A stretch of 64,000 bases of DNA from Saccharothrix obliqua (GCF_019375475.1 NZ_JAHXGQ010000013.1:1-64000), one strand, 5' to 3'; positions 17,601 to 25,701 are shown, counted from the stretch's first letter. Translations and numbers: made by a program. The notes: generated by a model not told the origin, from the sequence alone.

Positions 17601-19208
17601 GGTCGGGTGCGGGACGCGTTGGGCGTGGCGTTGCCGGTGGGCGTGCCGGAGGCGTTCACCGAGCCGGTGGCGGACCCGTTGGGCGACCTGCTGTCCCGGT
17701 ACGCGCGCACGCACGGCCCGTTCCCGGCGGCGCAGGCGGCGGAGCGGTTCGGGCTGGGCGTCGCGGTCGTGACCGCGGTGCTGGAGCGGATGGCGGGCGC
17801 CGGGCGGCTGGTGCGCGGCGAGTTGCGGCCCGGTGGCACCCACACCGAGTTCTGCGACGCGGAGGTGCTGCGGCGGCTGCGGCGCGCGTCGCTGGCGCGG
17901 CTGCGGGCCGAGGTCGAACCGGTGGAACCGGCCGCGCTGGGCCGGTTCCTGCCCGGCTGGCACGGCGTGGGCAGGCGGTTGCGGTCCGCGCCGACCGTGG
18001 ACGACGTGTACGCGGTGGTGGAGCAGTTGGCGGGCGCGCCGCTGCCCGCAAGCGCCGTCGAATCGCTGCTGCTGCCCGCGCGGCTGCCCGGTTACGCGCC
18101 GGCGCTGCTGGACGAGCTGACCGCGTCCGGCGAGGTGACGTGGACGGGGTGCGGCTCGCTCGCGGGCGGCGACGGGTGGATCGCGTTCGCGCCGACCGAC
18201 GTGGCGGACCTGCTGCTGCCCGACCTGGCGCCGGAGGCCGTGCCCGAGTCGTCGCCGCACCGGGCGGTGGTGGAGGCGCTGGCCGGTGGCGCGTTGTTCT
18301 TCCGGCAGGTCGTGGACCGGGTGTCGGCGCAGGGCCCGACGACGGACGCCGAGGTCGTCGGCGCGTTGTGGGACCTGGTGTGGGCGGGGGTGGTCACGAA
18401 CGACACGCTCGCGCCGTTGCGGGCGCTGGTGGCGGGTGGCGGCGCCGCGCACAAGCCCCGGCGGGCCGCGCCGCGCGGCCGGTACGCCCGGATGCGGGCG
18501 GGTCGGCCCGAGCTGCCCAGCCGCACCGGTCCGCCGACCGTCGCCGGCCGCTGGTCCCTCGCGGTGGTGCCCGCGACCGACCCGACCCGGCGTGCGCACG
18601 CCAGGGCGGAGGCGTTCCTGGAGCGGCACGGGGTGTTGACCAGGGGTGCGTTGGACACCGAGCGGGTGACCGGCGGGTTCAGCGGCGTGTACCGGGTGCT
18701 GCGGGCGATGGAGGAGTCCGGGCAGGTGGTGCGCGGGTACGTCGTGGAGGGGTTGGGCGCGGCGCAGTTCGCGGCGCGGGGCGCGGTGGACCGGTTGCGT
18801 GCGTTGTCCCGGCCGCCCGGCCAGGAGCACGCGGGCGTGGTGGAGGCGGTGGTGCTGGCGGCGGCCGACCCGGCGCAGCCGTACGGGGCGGCGTTGCCGT
18901 GGCCGGAGCCGGTCGGCGAGGGCAGGCACCGGCCGGCGCGGAAGTCGGGTGCGCTGACCGTGCTGGTCGACGGGGTGGTGGCGTTGTACGTGGAGCGGGG
19001 TGGGCGGTCGCTGCTCTCGTTCAGCGAGGAGGAGGACGTGCTGCGTGCCGCGGCGCAGGCGTTGAGCCGGGCGGTGCGGGACGGGTGGCTCGGTCAGCTG
19101 GCCGTGCAGCGGGCGGACGGCGAGACCGCCCTCGGCTCGCGGATGGCGGACGTCCTGCGGGAGGCCGGTTTCCGCGCCACGCCGAAGGGTTTGCGCCTGC
19201 GCGCCTGA
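14664..19208 (+). CDS. lhr: Large ATP-dependent helicase Lhr
   Basis: This 1514-residue superfamily 2 helicase is the full length of actinobacterial Lhr (Rv3296-like). The Walker A APTGSGKT ends at residue 50, the DEVH box lies in VETVIVDEVHAVAG, and motif VI is in LQRVGRAGHQVG. The remaining ~1000 residues form the winged-helix, beta-barrel and C-terminal Lhr modules. The protein unwinds RNA:DNA and DNA duplexes 3'-5' in repair. It is transcribed divergently from the Hsp70-like gene and converges on the ACC deaminase gene. ATG start has only a weak ribosome site. Confidence 0.95.
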   Translation: MDALTAFSPATRQWFAGAFAAPTAAQAGAWRAAAAGEHALVIAPTGSGKTLAAFLWALDRLAARPAPEDPKRRCRVLYVSPLKALAVDVERNLRAPLAGIRQAAHRLSLPEPAIAVGMRTGDTPAEERRAFARRPPDVLVTTPESLFLILTSSARESLRGVETVIVDEVHAVAGTKRGAHLALSLERLDALLERPAQRIGLSATVRPVEEVGAFLAGGRPVTVVQPKTAKTIEVRVEVPVEDMSALGEPTGEVTGSASGAEQRTSIWPAVEQRVLELVREHRSTIVFANSRRLAERLTARLNELAEEAVAAERFPAEAIGQSGLTTQTTATVARAHHGSMSREQRTAVEEELKSGRLPCVVATSSLELGIDMGAVDLVVQVEAPPTVASGLQRVGRAGHQVGAVSRGVVFPKFRGDLVSCAVVAERMRDGAIEAVRYPRNPLDVLAQHVVAMVALEPWSVDALAGLVRRAAPFAALPESALQAVLDMLAGRYPSEEFGELRPRITWDRVNGELRGRPGAQRLAVTSGGTIPDRGLFAVMTPGTESGPGSRVGELDEEMVYESRVGDTFLLGTSSWRVEDITHDRVIVVPAPGQPARMPFWRGDAPGRPLELGRALGRFLREMSSMDDADAAARAADAGLDEWAAANLLAYLAEQRAATRHVPNDRTVLVERFRDELGDWRLVVHSPFGAQVNAPWALAIAARLRERRGVEVQVAHSDDGIVVRLPDAVDPDGAQVVATAEDVLLDPEEVERVVVAEVGGSALFAARFRECAARSLLLPRRDPTRRTPLWQQRQRAAQLLSVAAKYESFPVVLEAMRECLQDVYDVPGLRELMADVRARRVRVVEVETPAPSPFARSLLFGYVGMFLYEVDAPLAERRAAALSLDSALLAELLGAEAIRELLDPEVVAEVERSLQRLAPDRHARDVEGAADLLRFLGDLSEAEAAERGIRPEWLAELVAQRRAIRVRIAGAERVLAIEDAGRVRDALGVALPVGVPEAFTEPVADPLGDLLSRYARTHGPFPAAQAAERFGLGVAVVTAVLERMAGAGRLVRGELRPGGTHTEFCDAEVLRRLRRASLARLRAEVEPVEPAALGRFLPGWHGVGRRLRSAPTVDDVYAVVEQLAGAPLPASAVESLLLPARLPGYAPALLDELTASGEVTWTGCGSLAGGDGWIAFAPTDVADLLLPDLAPEAVPESSPHRAVVEALAGGALFFRQVVDRVSAQGPTTDAEVVGALWDLVWAGVVTNDTLAPLRALVAGGGAAHKPRRAAPRGRYARMRAGRPELPSRTGPPTVAGRWSLAVVPATDPTRRAHARAEAFLERHGVLTRGALDTERVTGGFSGVYRVLRAMEESGQVVRGYVVEGLGAAQFAARGAVDRLRALSRPPGQEHAGVVEAVVLAAADPAQPYGAALPWPEPVGEGRHRPARKSGALTVLVDGVVALYVERGGRSLLSFSEEEDVLRAAAQALSRAVRDGWLGQLAVQRADGETALGSRMADVLREAGFRATPKGLRLRA

Positions 19209-19376
19209 CCGCCGGCGTGGTCTCGCACCGGGGTCGTCGGTGGTGGGGTTCGGGTGCCGAGCGACGCGGACGCGGGGCGGCGCAGGGCCTCGGGCACCGC
19301 CGCCCGGCGCGACCAGGGCGGCGGTGCCGGCGCGGGCGTTCGACGACGGCCGCGGCACCCCGGGCGGTGCCGGTGC

Positions 19377-20372
19377 TCAGCCGAAGAGGTCGCTGTAGGC
19401 GTTGAGGGCCGGTTGGCCGCCGAGGTGGGCGTACAGCACGGTCGAATCGCGTGGGATCTCGCCCGACGACACGAGTTCCACCAAGCCCGCCAACGACTTC
19501 CCCTCGTACACCGGGTCGGTGATCATGCCCTCCAGGCGGGCGGCGAGCTTCATCGCGTCCACGGTGGACTCGCCCGGCACGCCGTAGACGCCCTCGTGGA
19601 AGCGCTCGTCCAGCACCACGTCCTCGTCCCGCACCTCGACGTCGAGCAGTTCGCCGGTGGCGCGGGCGATCCGGGCCACCCTGGCCCGGGTCGCGGCGGG
19701 CGCGGCCGAGGCGTCGACGCCGATCACCCGCCGCCCGCCACCGGCGAAGCCCGCCACCATCCCGGCCTGCGTGCTGCCGGTCACCGAGCACACCACGACG
19801 GTGTCGAACCGGACGCCCAGCTCCGCCTCCTGCCGCTCGACCTCGGCCGCCCAGCCCGCGAAACCCAGTCCGCCCAACGGGTGGTCGGACGCGCCCGCCG
19901 GGATCGGGTACGGTTTGCCGCCCGCCGCGCGGACCTCCTCGACCGCCTGCTCCCACGCGGGTTTCACGTCGATGCCGAACCCGGCCGCCACCAACCGCAC
20001 CTCCGCGCCCAGCAACCGGCTGAGCTGGATGTTGCCGACCCGGTCGTACCCGGCGTCCGGCCAGTCCACCCAGCTCTCCTGCACCAGCACGCACTTCAGC
20101 CCGGCCCGCGCCGCCGCCGCGGCGACCTGCCGGGTGTGGTTGGACTGCACGCCGCCGATGGACACCAACGTGTCGCACCCCGTCGCCAACGCGTCCGCCA
20201 CCAGGTACTCCAGCTTGCGCGTCTTGTTGCCGCCGTACGCGAGCCCCGAGTTGCAGTCCTCCCGCTTGGCCCACACCGCCGCGCCACCGAGGTGGGCGGT
20301 GAGCCGTTCCAGCGGGTGCACCGGCGACGGCCCGAAGGTCAACGGGAATCGCGCGTACCGGTCCAGCCCCAT
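19377..20372 (-). CDS. acdS: 1-Aminocyclopropane-1-carboxylate deaminase
   Basis: This 331-residue PLP-fold II enzyme converts ACC, the plant ethylene precursor, to 2-oxobutyrate and ammonia. Schiff-base K50 is in GGNKTRKLEY and the nucleophile S77 in VQSNHTR. The diagnostic Glu of true ACC deaminases is present in DPVYEGKS, and Leu in YAHLGGQPALNAY. D-cysteine desulfhydrases differ at these two places, so ACC deaminase is favoured. The ATG overlaps the stop of the upstream GntR gene by one base (TGATG), giving a coupled regulator-enzyme operon. Confidence 0.85.
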   Translation of the reverse strand: MGLDRYARFPLTFGPSPVHPLERLTAHLGGAAVWAKREDCNSGLAYGGNKTRKLEYLVADALATGCDTLVSIGGVQSNHTRQVAAAAARAGLKCVLVQESWVDWPDAGYDRVGNIQLSRLLGAEVRLVAAGFGIDVKPAWEQAVEEVRAAGGKPYPIPAGASDHPLGGLGFAGWAAEVERQEAELGVRFDTVVVCSVTGSTQAGMVAGFAGGGRRVIGVDASAAPAATRARVARIARATGELLDVEVRDEDVVLDERFHEGVYGVPGESTVDAMKLAARLEGMITDPVYEGKSLAGLVELVSSGEIPRDSTVLYAHLGGQPALNAYSDLFG

Positions 20373-21004
20373 CAGTTCTCCTCCCGCGTCAACGTCGCCC
20401 AGTTGCGCTCCACGAGCCGGGCCGCGAGGTCCGCGTCCCCGGCCGCGCACGCGGCGACGATCCCGTCGTGCGCGACCACGGAGTGCCGTCCGCTCGGCGC
20501 GGCGAACCGCAGCCGCTCCAACCGCCGCACCAGCGGCGTGTACCGCTCGATCGTCGCCGTGACGGCGAAGTTCCCGGCGACCCGCACGGCGACGTCGTGG
20601 AACTCGTCGTCCGCCGCCAGCGCCGCCGCCACGTCGCCGGCCGCGAGCGCGGTGGCGAACCTGTCGTTGGCCGCGCGCATCGCCGTCAGTTCGGCCTCGC
20701 CCATGCGCGGCACGGCCAGGCGTGCCGCCAGGGCGTGCATGGCCTGGACGACGGCGTGGGCGTCCCGCACCGGCGTGGTGTCCAACGGGGTGACGCGCGT
20801 GTAGCTGTGCGGCTTGGACTCGACCAGACCTTCGTCGGCGAGCCGGGCCAACGCCTCACGCACCGGCGTGCGGGACAACCCCAGCCGTTCGGCCAGCTCG
20901 ACGTCCTTGATCGGCGTGCCGGGCGCGAGGTCGCCGTCCAGGATGGCGGCGCGGATCGCGCTCAACGCCTGGTCCCGGTAGAGCGCCCGACTGATATATT
21001 GCAT
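20372..21004 (-). CDS. GntR/FCD-family transcriptional regulator
   Basis: The protein has 210 residues. The N-terminal GntR winged helix (residues ~8-68) contains ELAERLGLSRTPVREALARL. The C-terminal FCD effector domain shows metal-ligand candidates DDEFHDVAV and the final His region HDGIVAACAAGD. It probably senses a carboxylate and controls the acdS gene that follows at once. The ATG at 21004 is preceded by TACAGT seven bases upstream, the spacing of a -10 for leaderless transcripts. A GTG at 21028 would add 8 residues. Confidence 0.85.
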   Translation of the reverse strand: MQYISRALYRDQALSAIRAAILDGDLAPGTPIKDVELAERLGLSRTPVREALARLADEGLVESKPHSYTRVTPLDTTPVRDAHAVVQAMHALAARLAVPRMGEAELTAMRAANDRFATALAAGDVAAALAADDEFHDVAVRVAGNFAVTATIERYTPLVRRLERLRFAAPSGRHSVVAHDGIVAACAAGDADLAARLVERNWATLTREEN

Positions 21005-21010
21005 ACCGGC

Positions 21011-21016
21011 GACTGT
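21011..21016 (-). promoter_or_regulatory. -10 element for a leaderless GntR-acdS transcript
   Basis: TACAGT on the minus strand fits TAnnnT and ends 7 bases before the ATG at 21004. No ribosome binding site is present there, so transcription probably starts at the initiation codon. The -35 is unclear. Confidence 0.4.
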
Positions 21017-21043
21017 AACGGCTGTCACACCGCATGGCCAGGG

Positions 21044-21547
21044 TCAACCGCGGACGTTGTCCGCACCGAGCGGCAGGTGGAAGCGGGTGTGGGTGGGGAG
21101 TTCGGCGACCGGCCGGAAGCCGAGGCGGCGCAGCACGGCGGCGCTGCGGTCGTTGCCCCGGGTCACCCCCGCGAAGACGTCGGTGGCGCCGGCCGCGCGG
21201 GCGTGCCCGATGACGGCCGCGCAGGCGGCGGTCGCGTGGCCGCGCCCGGTGGCGGCGCGGTCGAGCCAGTAGCCGAGGCCGTAGCGGGGCGGGTCGACGT
21301 GGACCAGGTCGACCCGGCCGACGAGGCGACCCCGCAGGCGGATGCCGAACCGGTCCGGCACGGGGCGGGCCAGGTGCTCGGCCACCCACTCCGGGGTCGC
21401 GGCGACCTCGTCCCGGTAGTCGCCGTGCCGGCCGAGGTGGTCGCGATTGCGGTCCAGGACGGCGTAGTAGGCCGCGGCGTCGGCGGCGGTCAGCTCGACC
21501 AGGGCCAGGCCGGGTGTCGTGGTGGCCAGCTCGACCACGCCGGTCAT
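21044..21547 (-). CDS. GNAT N-acetyltransferase (RimJ/RimL-like)
   Basis: This 167-residue acyl-CoA-dependent acetyltransferase has the acetyl-CoA loop at DRAATGRGHATAACAAVIGHA (pattern RGxGxA with a His variant) and the NDRSAAVLRRLGFRP motif typical of the RimJ/RimL/SAT branch. Likely acceptor is a ribosomal protein N-terminus or a small amine. It is coupled by an ATGA overlap to the VOC gene upstream. Confidence 0.85.
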   Translation of the reverse strand: MTGVVELATTTPGLALVELTAADAAAYYAVLDRNRDHLGRHGDYRDEVAATPEWVAEHLARPVPDRFGIRLRGRLVGRVDLVHVDPPRYGLGYWLDRAATGRGHATAACAAVIGHARAAGATDVFAGVTRGNDRSAAVLRRLGFRPVAELPTHTRFHLPLGADNVRG

Positions 21548-22242
21548 CGCGGCGACAGGACGCAGAACTCGTTGCCCTCCGGGTCGGCCAGCACCACCCA
21601 CGGCACGATGCCCTGCCCGATGTCCGCGCGCACCGCGCCGCACGCCTCCAGCCGCGCCACCTCCAGCAGCAGGTCGCCATCCGCCGGCGGCACGACGTCC
21701 AGGTGCACCCGGTTCTTCACCACCTTCGGCTCGCGGACCCGCACGAACTCCAGCCAGAACCCACCCGCGCGGCGCAACGACGCGTAGTCCGCGTGCTCCC
21801 GCTCCACCGGCAACCCCGTCACCGACGCCCAGAAACCCGCCAACAGCCCCGGGTCGAACGCGTCGACCACCACCGCCGCCAACGGCCCCGTGTCGCGGTA
21901 CTCGTCCCGTGGTTCCAACACGCAGAACTCGTTGCCCTCCGGGTCCGCCAACACCACCCACGGCACCGAACCCTGGCCGATGTCCACCGGCGACGCGCCC
22001 AGGTCCCGCGCCCGCTCGACCAGTTCCGCCTGGTGCGCGGGCGAGGTCGACGCGAGGTCCAGGTGCACCCGGTTCTTCACCGCCTTCGGTTCGGGCACCG
22101 GCACGAACTCCAGCCCGACGTCCGACAGCTCGACGTACCGGTCCTCCCCGACCAGCGGCCGGTCCAGCAGCGCCGACCAGAACCGACCCGCCGCGGCCGG
22201 GTCGGCCGCGTCCACCACGACGTCGTACAACCTCGTTGCCAT
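21544..22242 (-). CDS. Two-domain VOC (glyoxalase-like) protein
   Basis: This 232-residue protein is made of two vicinal-oxygen-chelate domains (about 1-112 and 120-232). Each ends in an almost identical PWVVLADPEGNEFCVL block and contains NRVHLD. The near identity of the two blocks at DNA level indicates a recent internal duplication. Such proteins often bind metal or drugs; function not assignable. ATG at 22242 follows GATGG. Its stop overlaps the GNAT start. Confidence 0.85.
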   Translation of the reverse strand: MATRLYDVVVDAADPAAAGRFWSALLDRPLVGEDRYVELSDVGLEFVPVPEPKAVKNRVHLDLASTSPAHQAELVERARDLGASPVDIGQGSVPWVVLADPEGNEFCVLEPRDEYRDTGPLAAVVVDAFDPGLLAGFWASVTGLPVEREHADYASLRRAGGFWLEFVRVREPKVVKNRVHLDVVPPADGDLLLEVARLEACGAVRADIGQGIVPWVVLADPEGNEFCVLSPR

Positions 22243-22266
22243 CCCTCGACGGTAACGTCTGCGCCC

Positions 22267-23841
22267 ATGGCGGAACTGGTGCTCGGCCCGGTGCTCCGGC
22301 ACGTCGACAGCACGTCGGCCACCGTGTGGGTGGAAACGGACGCGGCGTGCGAGGTCACCGTGGCGGGCGGTCGCGCCAGGACGTTCCAGGCGGGCGAGCA
22401 GCACTTCGCGCTGGTCGTCGTGGAGGGCCTGGCGCCCGGCGCCAGCACGCCGTACGACGTGCGGCTGGACGGCCGGGTGGTGTGGCCGGAGCCCGGTTCG
22501 CCGTTACCCGCGCCCCGCATCCGCACCGGGCCGGTGGAGCGGATCGTGTTCGGCTCCTGCCGCGCGGCCAAGGGCGGCGACGGGAACGACCGGCTCGGCC
22601 CGGACGCGTTGGACGCGCTCGCCGAGCGGCTCAAGGACCGGCCCGAGGAGGAGTGGCCGGACGCGCTGCTGCTGCTCGGCGACCAGGTGTACGCCGACGA
22701 GCCGACGCCGCGGGTCGCGCGGTGGCTCGCCGAGCGCCGCCCGGAGCCCGCGGGCGAGGTGGTGTCGTTCCGCGAGTACGCCGAGCTGTACCACGAGTCC
22801 TGGGCCGACCCGGAGATCCGGTGGCTGATGTCGGTGCTGCCGACGTCGATGATCTTCGACGACCACGACGTGCGCGACGACTGGAACACGTCGCGGGTGT
22901 GGCGCGCGGAGATGGCGGACAAACCGTGGTGGCGGCAGCGGATCCGGGCCGCGCTCGCGTCGTACTGGGTGTACCAGCACATCGGCAACCTCGGTCCGGC
23001 GGAACTCGCGCGGGACGAGCTGTTCGGCCGGGTCCGCGCCGCCGAGGGCGACGTCCGACCGCTGCTGGAGGAGTTCGCCGAGGAAGCCGACCGCGAGGTG
23101 GACGGCCGCAAGTCGACCCGGTGGAGCTACCGGCGGGACTTCGGCCGCGTGCGGCTGCTGGTGGTGGACACGCGCAGCGGTCGCATCCTGGACGGCCCGC
23201 AACGGCTCATGGTGGGCGACGAGGAGTTCGACTGGATCGAGCGCAACGCGCAGGGCGACGTCGACCACCTGCTGATCGGGTCGTCGCTGCCGTGGCTGAT
23301 GCCGCACGCCTTGAGCCACTTCCAGTCCGTGGACGAACGCCTCGCCGACCGGCCCGGCGTGGTGGGCCGGATCGCGGAACGCGTCCGCCAGGTCGGCGAC
23401 CTGGAGCACTGGCCCGCGTTCCGCGCCTCGTTCGAGCGGTTGGCGCGCCTGCTGCACCGGGTCGGCAACGGGCCGGACGCGCCCGCCACGATCTGCGTGC
23501 TGTCCGGGGACGTGCACCACAGCTACGCGGCGCGTGCCGCGTTCCCCGAGCCGACTCGTTCCTCGGTGCTGCAACTGGTCTGCTCGCCGGTGCACAACGC
23601 GCCGCCGCGCCCGTTCCACGTGGTGTTCCGCCTGTCGTGGTCCAAGCCGCTGGCCTGGCTGCTGCGCCGCTGGGCGGACCGGGTGGGCGTGCCGCCCGAC
23701 CCGGTCTCGTGGCGGCGGATCAGCGGGCCGCACTTCGGGAACTCGGTCGCGGAACTGGAGATCTCCGGTCGCACGGCCCGGTTCCGGTTGGCGACCGCCA
23801 CCGCCGACGGCCTGCACCCGACCGCGGACCTGGTGCTCTGA
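22267..23841 (+). CDS. PhoD-like alkaline phosphatase/phosphodiesterase
   Basis: This 524-residue protein has an N-terminal fibronectin-like domain (1-~95) and a PhoD catalytic domain. Metal ligands are in RIVFGSCRAAK, LLLGDQVYADEP, MIFDDHDVRDDWN and LSGDVHHSY. No signal peptide is visible, so it appears cytoplasmic, unlike secreted PhoD. It hydrolyses phosphomono- or diesters with calcium/iron by analogy. It is transcribed divergently from the VOC gene with only 24 bases between starts. Confidence 0.88.
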   Translation: MAELVLGPVLRHVDSTSATVWVETDAACEVTVAGGRARTFQAGEQHFALVVVEGLAPGASTPYDVRLDGRVVWPEPGSPLPAPRIRTGPVERIVFGSCRAAKGGDGNDRLGPDALDALAERLKDRPEEEWPDALLLLGDQVYADEPTPRVARWLAERRPEPAGEVVSFREYAELYHESWADPEIRWLMSVLPTSMIFDDHDVRDDWNTSRVWRAEMADKPWWRQRIRAALASYWVYQHIGNLGPAELARDELFGRVRAAEGDVRPLLEEFAEEADREVDGRKSTRWSYRRDFGRVRLLVVDTRSGRILDGPQRLMVGDEEFDWIERNAQGDVDHLLIGSSLPWLMPHALSHFQSVDERLADRPGVVGRIAERVRQVGDLEHWPAFRASFERLARLLHRVGNGPDAPATICVLSGDVHHSYAARAAFPEPTRSSVLQLVCSPVHNAPPRPFHVVFRLSWSKPLAWLLRRWADRVGVPPDPVSWRRISGPHFGNSVAELEISGRTARFRLATATADGLHPTADLVL

Positions 23842-23844
23842 CGG

Positions 23845-24606
23845 CTACTTCGTCGCCAGCCGCAGCAACGCCCACAGCTGCGCGATGGCGTCGTGGTCGC
23901 CGTTGGTCGTCACCTCGCGGTCCGGGATGCGACCCCACAGCCAGCGGTACACCGCCATCGGCGAGCCGGCGACGTCCGCGTCCGCCGAGTCCGCCTCCTC
24001 CGGCGACACCTCCCACGCGGTGGCGGGTTCCGGGCCGGTGCGGGCGATCCACGCCCGGCGGCCGGCGCGGATCGCGACCGCGCCCTCCCGCGTGCCGCGC
24101 ACGCCCAGCACGTCGAGGCGGTGGCCCAGCCACAGCGTCAGCACCTCGTCCGCGCCGTCCTCCGCCACGTCGTCCGGCACCGGGTCCAGCGGCAGGCCCG
24201 CCGCCGACTGCACGTCCATCCGGTGCACGGTCGCCTCGTGCGCGAGCCGGCGTGCCCAGAACCGGCACGTGCGCTCCGCCGGCCACCACGTCTGGCACGG
24301 GTCGTCGGCGGCGCGCTCGGACAACACGTCCACCAGCGGACCGACGCCGTCGCGCACGTAGTCGGACAGCGTCTGGCCGGCCACCGGGTCCTGCTGCCAC
24401 GTCGTGGGCTGCCGACCGTCCCGCACCCACGCCGCGACCATCCGGAACGTGCTGCCGACGTGCCGCGCCGTCTCACCCAGGTTCAGCCCGGGGCAGGCGG
24501 GCACCTGCCGCTCCGGCCGCTGACCCTCCGCCGCCGTCGCCAGCACCTCGGCCTCGGCGGCCACCGTCTCGACCAACCGGTGGTAGTCGACCAGTCCCCT
24601 GCTCAC
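23845..24606 (-). CDS. Maleylpyruvate isomerase-family (mycothiol-dependent, DinB-fold) protein
   Basis: This 253-residue protein has an N-terminal MDMPI four-helix domain. Candidate metal ligands are ETARHVGS (His) and HEATVHRMDVQ (Glu/His). A C-terminal SCP2-like domain begins around residue 165. These proteins use mycothiol as cofactor in transferase or isomerase reactions; the substrate is not predictable. The GTG start overlaps the stop of the HEPN gene by 4 bases (GTGA), so both lie behind the LexA box at 25.1 kb. Confidence 0.8.
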   Translation of the reverse strand: MSRGLVDYHRLVETVAAEAEVLATAAEGQRPERQVPACPGLNLGETARHVGSTFRMVAAWVRDGRQPTTWQQDPVAGQTLSDYVRDGVGPLVDVLSERAADDPCQTWWPAERTCRFWARRLAHEATVHRMDVQSAAGLPLDPVPDDVAEDGADEVLTLWLGHRLDVLGVRGTREGAVAIRAGRRAWIARTGPEPATAWEVSPEEADSADADVAGSPMAVYRWLWGRIPDREVTTNGDHDAIAQLWALLRLATK

Positions 24607-25019
24607 GACCCGCCCTCGCGCACGATCCCGTCGACCAGCTCGGTGAACTGCCCCGCCTGGCGCACCAGGTCGTCAGCGCTGCGCGGGTCCACCCGCCGGA
24701 CGGCGCCCATACGCAGCGCGGCGCGGGCCGGCGAGCAGGACGCGAAGTACCAGGCCCACTCCCGCAGTTCCGGCGCGAGCCCGGGTAGCAGGGCCCACGC
24801 GCTGGTCGGTTCGGCGCGACCCCGGACGGGTCTGCCGCGCAGCGCGAGGACCGCGCCGGCGGCACGCAGGGCGGCGAGGTAGGCGGTGGTGAACCGGTCG
24901 GCGGGCGTCACCGCGCGGTCCGCTGCACGCACGCACGCGCGGGCCTGACCGAGCAGGGCGGCGGCCGACGAGGGCGGCGGGAACCGGTGGGTGCTGGGGA
25001 AGTCGGTGGAAGTCGACAT
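24603..25019 (-). CDS. SAV_6107-type HEPN-domain protein
   Basis: This 138-residue helical protein has residues ~20-130 resembling the SAV_6107 HEPN family (LLGQARACVRAADRAVTPADRFTTAYLAALRAAG). The catalytic RX4-6H motif of HEPN ribonucleases is not visible, so it may be a binding rather than cutting version. It is the first gene of a two-gene operon. ATG at 25019 follows GGAGGCCGCAG. A perfect LexA palindrome lies 100 bases upstream, predicting DNA-damage induction. Confidence 0.72.
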   Translation of the reverse strand: MSTSTDFPSTHRFPPPSSAAALLGQARACVRAADRAVTPADRFTTAYLAALRAAGAVLALRGRPVRGRAEPTSAWALLPGLAPELREWAWYFASCSPARAALRMGAVRRVDPRSADDLVRQAGQFTELVDGIVREGGS

Positions 25020-25075
25020 CTGCGGCCTCCTCGCGGCGTCGGGACAGCGACGACCGCCGCGGGGAGACGGCGGCA

Positions 25076-25112
25076 CTTGGTGGTGGGGCGCTTCCCCCGC
25101 CCCACCACCAAG
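25076..25112. repeat. Perfect inverted repeat (15-bp arms) in the HEPN operon leader
   Basis: Arms CTTGGTGGTGGGGCG (25076-25090) and its exact complement (25098-25112) flank a 7-base loop. It sits between the LexA-box promoter and the HEPN start, overlapping the likely transcription start. It may be a terminator/attenuator, or it may protect the transcript 5' end. Confidence 0.6.
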
Positions 25113-25136
25113 GCATAGCTCGAACACGTGTTCGAG
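25112..25136 (-). promoter_or_regulatory. LexA box (perfect 18-bp palindrome) with -10 TATGCC
   Basis: CTCGAACACGTGTTCGAG (25119-25136) is fully palindromic and matches the actinobacterial SOS consensus. On the minus strand it runs directly into CTATGCC, placing a -10 (TATGCC, 25112-25117) as at recA. The HEPN gene is the nearest target. The YbaK gene starts 64 bases away on the other strand and could also be affected. Confidence 0.8.
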
Positions 25137-25200
25137 CCCGGCCAGCGTAACCCGTGAACCCGACACTCCTCAACCCGGCCGGCCGTGGTCTCATGAACGG

Positions 25201-25701
25201 GTGAGCGCACTCGACCACCCCGGCATCCGCAAGGTCGCGGCGGCCCTCGCCGAGGCCGGCCACCCCGAAGCGGCGGACGGCATCCGCGTCCTGGCCGACG
25301 CCGTCCGCACCGCCGCCGAGGCCGCGCAAGCGGTCGACGTGCCCGTCGGGGCCATCGCGAACAGCCTGGTGTTCGCGGCCGTCGACGCGGGCGGCACCAC
25401 GCCGCTGCTCGTCCTCACGTCGGGCGCGCACCGCGCCGACACGGACCTGCTGGCCGAACTCGCGGGGGTCGAGCGGGTCGAGCGGGCCCGGCCGGATTTC
25501 GTGCGGCAGCACACCGGACAGGTGATCGGCGGCGTGTCGCCCGTCGCCCACCCCGCGCCGATCCGCACGTTCGTGGACGTCGACCTGGAGCGGTACGAGG
25601 TGGTGTGGGCCGCGGCCGGGCACCCGCACGCCGTGTTCCCGACGACCTACGCGGGCCTCGTCGACCTGACCGGTGGCACGCCGGCGAAGGTCGCGCGATG
25701 A
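25201..25701 (+). CDS. YbaK/EbsC-family aminoacyl-tRNA deacylase-like protein
   Basis: This 166-residue trans-editing domain protein hydrolyses mischarged aminoacyl-tRNA in known relatives. Family features: TSGAHRADTDLLAELAG, the conserved-Lys region replaced by ARPDFVRQHTGQVIGGVSPVAHP with the G-G-V-S-P motif, and DVDLERYEVVWAAAGHPHAVF. The start is the GTG after GAACGG, where homology begins. The stop overlaps the following GNAT gene start (ATGA). Confidence 0.87.
   Translation: MSALDHPGIRKVAAALAEAGHPEAADGIRVLADAVRTAAEAAQAVDVPVGAIANSLVFAAVDAGGTTPLLVLTSGAHRADTDLLAELAGVERVERARPDFVRQHTGQVIGGVSPVAHPAPIRTFVDVDLERYEVVWAAAGHPHAVFPTTYAGLVDLTGGTPAKVAR

Noticed and set aside
19209..19376. Regulatory RNA between lhr and acdS
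   Set aside because: The gap lies between convergent stops and shows no strong hairpin or promoter; nothing supports a feature.
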